The notes under the pieces were generated by a model. It did no database searches and had not been told where the DNA came from. It saw only the letters and a list, made by a program, of their open reading frames with translations. Of a stretch of DNA of 32,719 nucleotides, positions 31,785 through 32,719 are shown one piece after another. The first letter of the stretch is position 1, and each line of letters starts with the position of its first letter. Source of the stretch: Desulfarculaceae bacterium (lineage in GTDB: Bacteria; Desulfobacterota; Desulfobacteria; Desulfobacterales; Desulfobacteraceae); the NCBI GenBank assembly GCA_021737205.1, contig JAIPEK010000001.1:1-32719 (forward strand). Reading direction: 5' to 3'. A program made the position numbers and the translations under genes.

Positions 31785-32719
31785 ATGAAAACCTTTTTCA
31801 ACCTGATACAGGAAATCCGGAAAAAGGAAAGATGCCACAAGTGCGGCGGATGCGTCACTTTCTGCTCCGCCATCAATTACGGGGCGCTCGCGCTTGACGA
31901 GGAAGGCAAGCCCTTCTACAAGGATATCGAGAAATGTATCGAATGCGGAATCTGCTACATGATCTGCCCTGAAACCCATGAACTGGATGAAGAAATCAGA
32001 AAAAAAGCCGAGTGGAGTTCTCCGGCCGGACGGATCATCAGCACTTCGGTGGCCCGGGCAAAAGACCTGATCATACGGGAAAACGGAACCGACGGGGGGG
32101 CAGTGACCGCCATGCTGCTCCATCTTTTTGATACGGGACGGATCAACGGCGCCGTGGTCTCCAAAACGACCGAGAAAGGAAGAACTCCCTGGCTCGCCAC
32201 CACCCGCGAGGAAATCATGGACTCGGCCGGCTCTCACTTTGACCATTCCCAGGGGATGCCGGCGTTTGCCGACACCTACTCCACCTTTTCCCCGTCCGTG
32301 AAGGCGCTCAAGGAATTGAGAAAGGAAGGGATCGAAAAGATCGCTTTTGTCGGAACTCCCTGCCAGATCAAAACGATCCGCAAAATGCAGGTTCTCGGGG
32401 TGGTACCCTCGGACACCATCCAGTTCTGTTTCGGGCTGTTCTGCTCCGGCAACTATATTTTTACCGGCGACAGGATCAAACAGATCGAAGAGAAGTTCAA
32501 TTTCCGCATGGAGGATGTGGAAAAAATCAATATAAAGGAAAACTTCCTTTTCAGCCTTTCCACCGGAGAACAAAGAGAGGTACCGCTCGAAGAGATGCAG
32601 CAGATCAAGCGCACAGCCTGTTCTTTCTGTGAGGATTTTTCAGCCGAATATGCCGACATCTCCTTCGGAGGCCTTGGAGCCGAACACGGCTGGACAACCG
32701 CAATCACCCGGACCCCGCT
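31785..32719 (+). CDS. Coenzyme F420 hydrogenase/dehydrogenase beta-subunit (FrhB) family protein, 3' end outside window
   Basis: At least 311 residues are visible; the frame is open at the right edge. ATG follows GGAGGGG. Two [4Fe-4S] ferredoxin motifs open the protein: C17-x2-C20-x2-C23-x3-C27 and C51-x2-C54-x2-C57-x3-C61. The FrhB domains follow: GTDGGAVTAMLLHLF, AFVGTPCQIKTIRKMQ, FCFGLFCSGNY and CSFCEDFSAEYADISFGGLG. Family knowledge: flavin and iron-sulfur subunits that pass electrons between ferredoxin, F420 or other carriers and hydrogenase, formate dehydrogenase, sulfite reductase or Hdr-like complexes; the partner is probably encoded to the right. The consensus sigma-54 promoter suggests control by a dedicated activator. 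Confidence 0.9.
   Translation, partial: MKTFFNLIQEIRKKERCHKCGGCVTFCSAINYGALALDEEGKPFYKDIEKCIECGICYMICPETHELDEEIRKKAEWSSPAGRIISTSVARAKDLIIRENGTDGGAVTAMLLHLFDTGRINGAVVSKTTEKGRTPWLATTREEIMDSAGSHFDHSQGMPAFADTYSTFSPSVKALKELRKEGIEKIAFVGTPCQIKTIRKMQVLGVVPSDTIQFCFGLFCSGNYIFTGDRIKQIEEKFNFRMEDVEKINIKENFLFSLSTGEQREVPLEEMQQIKRTACSFCEDFSAEYADISFGGLGAEHGWTTAITRTP

Overview
The window is a dense stretch of bacterial chromosome holding 25 protein genes supported by sequence; the first and last run off the edges. No rRNA, tRNA, CRISPR array or transposase was seen. The mix of [4Fe-4S] ferredoxin and polyferredoxin proteins, an FrhB-type iron-sulfur flavoprotein, a NifU without its Nfu domain, FeoA/FeoB with a small cysteine-rich partner, many nucleotide-sugar and sulfonation enzymes and a sigma-54 promoter suggests an anaerobic Desulfobacterota (Desulfobacterales-like) sulfate reducer or relative. 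No dsr, apr or other diagnostic gene is present, so this is an inference from gene style.

Layout. 1-2043 (+): end of a GT4 glycosyltransferase overlapping a radical SAM protein that starts with TTG. 2249-4980 (+): a stand-alone Cache-HAMP membrane sensor, a PstS-like periplasmic binding protein with a C-terminal peptidoglycan-binding domain, and a one-cysteine DksA variant. 4963-9069 (-): a surface-glycan group (PrmA-like methyltransferase, PAPS sulfotransferase, GT4 glycosyltransferase, DUF2334 deacetylase). 9396-12960 (+): an apparent operon of a diguanylate cyclase, a Tat-exported DUF362 protein and a NapH-NapG-like fused polyferredoxin. 13097-15502 (-): feoA-feoB, divergent from a cysteine-rich FeoB-associated peptide overlapping an EamA transporter (15722-16775, +). 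16910-18661 (-): nifU-nifS iron-sulfur assembly. 19071-20396 (-): a zinc-ribbon peptide, a secreted Cache protein and a SatP acetate transporter. 20649-27571 (-): malic enzyme, mfd, an AsmA-like protein and a TIGR02757 protein, tightly packed. 27682-28536 (+): D-amino-acid aminotransferase. 28520-31159 (-): acnA. 31267-31578 (+): a small secreted basic protein. 31785-end (+): an FrhB-type protein behind a consensus sigma-54 promoter.

The most unusual non-coding content is a family of three intergenic palindromes (about 5.7, 9.1 and 18.8 kb) built from a 9-bp unit ending in CATGAAG; one supplies the stop codon of a glycosyltransferase. There are also two unrelated heptanucleotide tandem arrays (8.2 and 19.0 kb). 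The most unusual proteins are the fused polyferredoxin with an internal twin-arginine motif next to DUF362, and the Cache-HAMP / PstS-peptidoglycan-binding pair.

Functional threads: iron uptake and iron-sulfur assembly lie together with several iron-sulfur electron carriers; acetate uptake, malic enzyme and aconitase indicate C2/C4 metabolism; glycosyltransferases, sulfotransferase and deacetylase indicate cell-surface glycan tailoring. Start codons were chosen from Shine-Dalgarno (SD) spacing and overlaps with neighbours; all functions are from motif recognition without database searches.
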